Shown here: one piece after another, positions 51,551 through 52,398 of the stretch
Layout of the letters: each line of letters begins with the position of its first letter
Numbering within the stretch: position 1 is the stretch's first letter
NCBI GenBank assembly: GCA_020026055.1
Contig: JAHHRA010000014.1
Span: forward strand, 1 to 52,398
Direction of reading: 5' to 3'
Source: Actinobacillus sp.
GTDB lineage: Bacteria; Pseudomonadota; Gammaproteobacteria; Enterobacterales; Pasteurellaceae
Length of the DNA: 52,398 bases
Translations under genes and position numbers: made by a program
Notes under the pieces: generated by a model
Database searches by the model: none
What the model was told of the DNA's origin: nothing
Seen by the model: only the letters and a program-made list of their open reading frames with translations

Positions 51551-52398
51551 ATGAATCATATCTACAAAGTTATTTACAGCGTAGTGCATGCTGCCTGCGT
51601 TGTCGTTAGTGAGTTTGCTAAAAGCAAAACCAAATCTAAAACTTTATCTACAACTACATCAGTAAAAGCACTTAGCTTGCTAACACTTGTTGCGAGTATA
51701 AATATTGCTTTAATGGGAAATGCCTACGCTTATGACAATGCTTATGGTGCAGGATGGGGCATAGTCAGTGCAGATTATACGACTGCGGTAGGTAATATGT
51801 CAACTGCTAGCGGATGGAGTGCTAGTGCCTATGGCTCAGGGAGTAAAGCAGAAAATGATCAAGCTACTGCATTAGGTAATGATGCTTGGGCGAGTGGAGC
51901 TCAATCTACTGCAGTAGGTAAAAAGGCTAATGCTTCAACGACGGGAAGTTTAGCAGTAGGGCATCTCGCGGGAGCATTTGGTCAGTACGCTACTGCAATG
52001 GGATATTCAGCTACAGCAACGGGAGCAAATTCTGTTGCTTTAGGATATATGTCAAAAACTAAAAACACTGAAACTGATGTTGTTTCTGTTGGTGATAGTG
52101 GGGACACACGATATAACAAAAGAATCATCAACTTAAAAGCAGGAATATTAGATACTGATGCTATTAACCTTAAACAACTCAAAGATACTTTTACAGGCTT
52201 AGTTGGCGATGATGTTAATAATGCTCAACATAATATTACTAAAGGACTTATTTTTGAAAACTTCTTGAAAAAAGATGGTACAAACATAGGTGATGCTGCG
52301 GCGAAGAAAACTTTTGGTAATAATGTTGGCGTTGCTTTAACAGATGGTCTCGACCCAAATGACACAAGCCTTGTTCAAGCAGGAAGTGTGAAAACAGC
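51551..52398 (+). CDS. Second trimeric autotransporter adhesin, 3' end outside window
   Basis: The frame is open from ATG 51551 to the window end (282 codons). The extended signal peptide MNHIYKVIYSVVHA, a basic stretch and a hydrophobic core ending GNAYA are nearly the same as in the 27559 gene. The head then differs: ATALGN, STAVGK, SLAVGH, ATAMGY, SVALGY repeats typical of a YadA head. A neck RIINLKAGILDTDAINLKQL follows, and the first KKDGTN ... TSLVQAGSV unit begins at the end. It is a paralogue with a shared N-terminus and stalk but a different head. Confidence 0.93.
   Translation, partial: MNHIYKVIYSVVHAACVVVSEFAKSKTKSKTLSTTTSVKALSLLTLVASINIALMGNAYAYDNAYGAGWGIVSADYTTAVGNMSTASGWSASAYGSGSKAENDQATALGNDAWASGAQSTAVGKKANASTTGSLAVGHLAGAFGQYATAMGYSATATGANSVALGYMSKTKNTETDVVSVGDSGDTRYNKRIINLKAGILDTDAINLKQLKDTFTGLVGDDVNNAQHNITKGLIFENFLKKDGTNIGDAAAKKTFGNNVGVALTDGLDPNDTSLVQAGSVKT

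Overview
The window looks like a chromosomal segment of an AT-rich gammaproteobacterium of the family Pasteurellaceae. The evidence is gene content and order: a fused glutathione ligase gshF after the isc/hsc/fdx cluster, nqrABCDEF-apbE-nqrM-mnmA, tusA/yigZ/trkH, rpoE-rseABC-mobB, and giant trimeric autotransporter adhesins with an extended signal peptide. I cannot fix the genus from sequence alone.

Layout. 1-145: end of a tRNA-Phe gene and a complete tRNA-Asn. 412-8141: an amino-acid catabolism region with a CyuP/DlsT-like permease, a CstA family transporter, a small Cys-tailed cory-CC-star-like protein, a single-domain ArsA/Get3-like ATPase, a YheO-type regulator, the cysteine desulfidase CyuA and RidA. 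The permease, cyuA and ridA each carry the same A-tract inverted repeat, TGCA-A(n)-TTGCA, about 60-75 bp before the start codon, which suggests one regulon. 8653-17152: Na+-NQR with its flavin transferase and maturation factor, then mnmA. 17345-20100: an APC-family antiporter and a divergent phosphatidylserine-decarboxylase-fold enzyme, a candidate decarboxylase/antiporter pair. 20317-20635: a decayed TnpB remnant. 20732-26934: tusA, yigZ, trkH, aroE, a zinc-ribbon/TsaC fusion and srmB. The 3' end of srmB is repeated in tandem up to about 27305.

27559-37047 encodes a 3162-residue trimeric autotransporter built of about 15 head/stalk units. A perfect 170-bp tandem repeat follows it. 37407-42182 (minus strand) holds mobB, rseC, rseB, rseA and rpoE with a sigma-E type promoter, sdhE, a membrane-tailed PTS EIIB-like protein that lacks its phosphorylatable cysteine, and deoC. 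A dead higA antitoxin gene lies at 42248-42503. 42696-51151 holds trmJ, iscRSUA, hscBA, fdx and gshF, with an IscR-type operator overlapping the trmJ stop codon. A second autotransporter gene starts at 51551 and runs off the window. It shares signal peptide, promoter and leader with the first.

How the parts connect. Sulfur is a recurring theme: cysteine uptake and breakdown (CyuP, CyuA, with RidA removing enamines), sulfur relay to tRNA and Fe-S clusters (TusA, MnmA, IscS/U/A, HscAB, Fdx) and glutathione (GshF). A second theme is a family of roughly 40-45 bp palindromes (outer arms GACGCC/GGCGTC, core near GAAAATTTTC) found between genes at about nine places. Two of these sit at tandem duplications, so they may promote local rearrangement.
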